Source of the DNA: Hortaea werneckii
Lineage: Eukaryota > Ascomycota > Dothideomycetes > Mycosphaerellales > Teratosphaeriaceae
NCBI GenBank assembly: GCA_037044905.1
Contig: JBAOKB010000120.1
Location: forward strand, 1 to 64,000
DNA: 64,000 nucleotides
Direction of reading: 5' to 3'
Shown: positions 63,525 to 64,000 of the stretch, one piece after another
Layout of the letters: each line of letters begins with the position of its first letter
How positions within the stretch are numbered: position 1 is the first letter of the stretch
The notes under the pieces: model-generated
The model's input: the letters and a program-made list of their open reading frames with translations, nothing else
What the model was told of the DNA's origin: nothing
The model's database searches: none
Program-made: the position numbers and the translations under genes

Positions 63525-64000
63525 CTAAGCCTTCTTTGCCCACCCGACCAGGCATCTCCAGCCTGCGTTAGCTTTACCACCCTCCTCAAGTGCCTTAGCT
63601 ACACCCTCTAGACATCTGTCCTCGCTCCTGCCCATCTCGCCATTCAACTTCAACATCCACTGCTCCCACATCCTCGCACCAACCAGACCTGTCATTGCGC
63701 GGACGTCTTTCGTAGAACCAGTGACCGGCGGCTCGTAGAACTCGACTTCTCCGTTGGGACCGATGGCGCGTTCGGGTGGCACGTTCATAGACGACGAATC
63801 TGCAGCGTTGGCCGCAGAAGGAGAGAAAGCACTGGGATTCGCAAGCGTCTTGCCATTGTCTGTCCATCTCGGAACGACATCAGCTACTGGCAGTACCATC
63901 CAGGCGCGCTTGATGTCGCCGAAACCCGCCCTCTTCAATCTCGGCAGGAAGCTCTTGCCAGCAGCTGGATCGTAGCCGCGAGTCTTGAGATTGAAAGCAA
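63525..64000 (-). CDS. C-terminal part of an S-adenosylmethionine methyltransferase-like protein (partial)
   Basis: The frame is open from the right window edge to the stop at 63525, giving 158 residues; the 5' part is outside. The piece begins FNLKTRGYDPAAGKSFLPRLKRAGFGDIKRAWMVLPVADVVPRW, which resembles the end of class I fungal methyltransferases (UMTA/LaeA-like): lid helix, then an AGF.DI turn, then a strand. GLVGARMWEQWMLKLN would be a late helix. The SAM-binding GxGxG motif would lie outside the window, so the assignment is tentative. Confidence 0.55.
   Translation of the reverse strand, partial: AFNLKTRGYDPAAGKSFLPRLKRAGFGDIKRAWMVLPVADVVPRWTDNGKTLANPSAFSPSAANAADSSSMNVPPERAIGPNGEVEFYEPPVTGSTKDVRAMTGLVGARMWEQWMLKLNGEMGRSEDRCLEGVAKALEEGGKANAGWRCLVGWAKKA

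Overview
The window is nuclear DNA of a filamentous ascomycete (Pezizomycotina). A Dothideomycete, perhaps of the Mycosphaerellales, is my best guess from the gene repertoire, but this is inference and no marker settles it. The eukaryotic, fungal nature is direct. Genes are monocistronic on both strands. Most introns are 50-70 nt with GT..AG ends and CTAAC or CTGAC branch sites. Proteins include an AA9 lytic polysaccharide monooxygenase, a PTH11/rhodopsin-type seven-helix protein, Mnn10, Rpn10 and Lsm2. I support 29 protein genes, about one per 2.2 kb, plus a possible 3' end at base 110. I saw no tRNA, rRNA, CRISPR array or intact transposon. Exon joins were worked out by hand from splice signals, reading phase and remembered family sequence.

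Layout. 1-9 kb: a DUF7896-type zinc-binding protein (+), a secreted M28 peptidase (-), a GRF zinc-finger protein (-) and an AA9 LPMO (-). 9.7-16.5 kb: proteasome Rpn10 (-) and a borealin-type chromosomal passenger subunit (+) share a divergent promoter; then an 800-codon C2H2 transcription factor (+). 16.5-24 kb: a repeat-rich spacer, a basic orphan protein (+), a UBE3D-like E2-binding protein (-) and Erg26 sterol dehydrogenase (+). 24-34 kb: an SLC1-type cation/dicarboxylate symporter (-), a 2.3 kb gene-free stretch, an orphan His/Pro-rich protein (-), and the divergent pair Grx4 (-) and Rpf2 (+). 34-41 kb: Mnn10 mannosyltransferase (+), a PTH11-like membrane protein (-) and a BAHD-type acyltransferase (+). 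41-51 kb: a 1032-residue orphan (-), a She3-like coiled-coil protein (-) with a first exon outside the main reading frame block, an NmrA-like reductase (+), an 18-bp minisatellite, and an orphan membrane protein (-). 51-64 kb: a Rex-type exonuclease (+) convergent with Pso2/Snm1 (-), an F-box protein (-), a complex I NDUFB10-type subunit (-), a small Cys-rich orphan (-), a small secreted protein (-), Lsm2 (-) and the 3' part of a methyltransferase (-).

Most genes are conserved housekeeping functions (proteasome, ribosome assembly, U6 snRNA, sterols, complex I, DNA repair, Golgi glycosylation). They are interspersed with environment-facing genes (LPMO, peptidase, PTH11-like protein, acyltransferase, secreted protein). 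I see no biosynthetic cluster or defence island. The most distinctive observations are the minisatellite, a GTAC-motif cluster in one promoter, a G-quadruplex-type run, stop-free introns that are multiples of three in three genes, and several sizeable orphan proteins.
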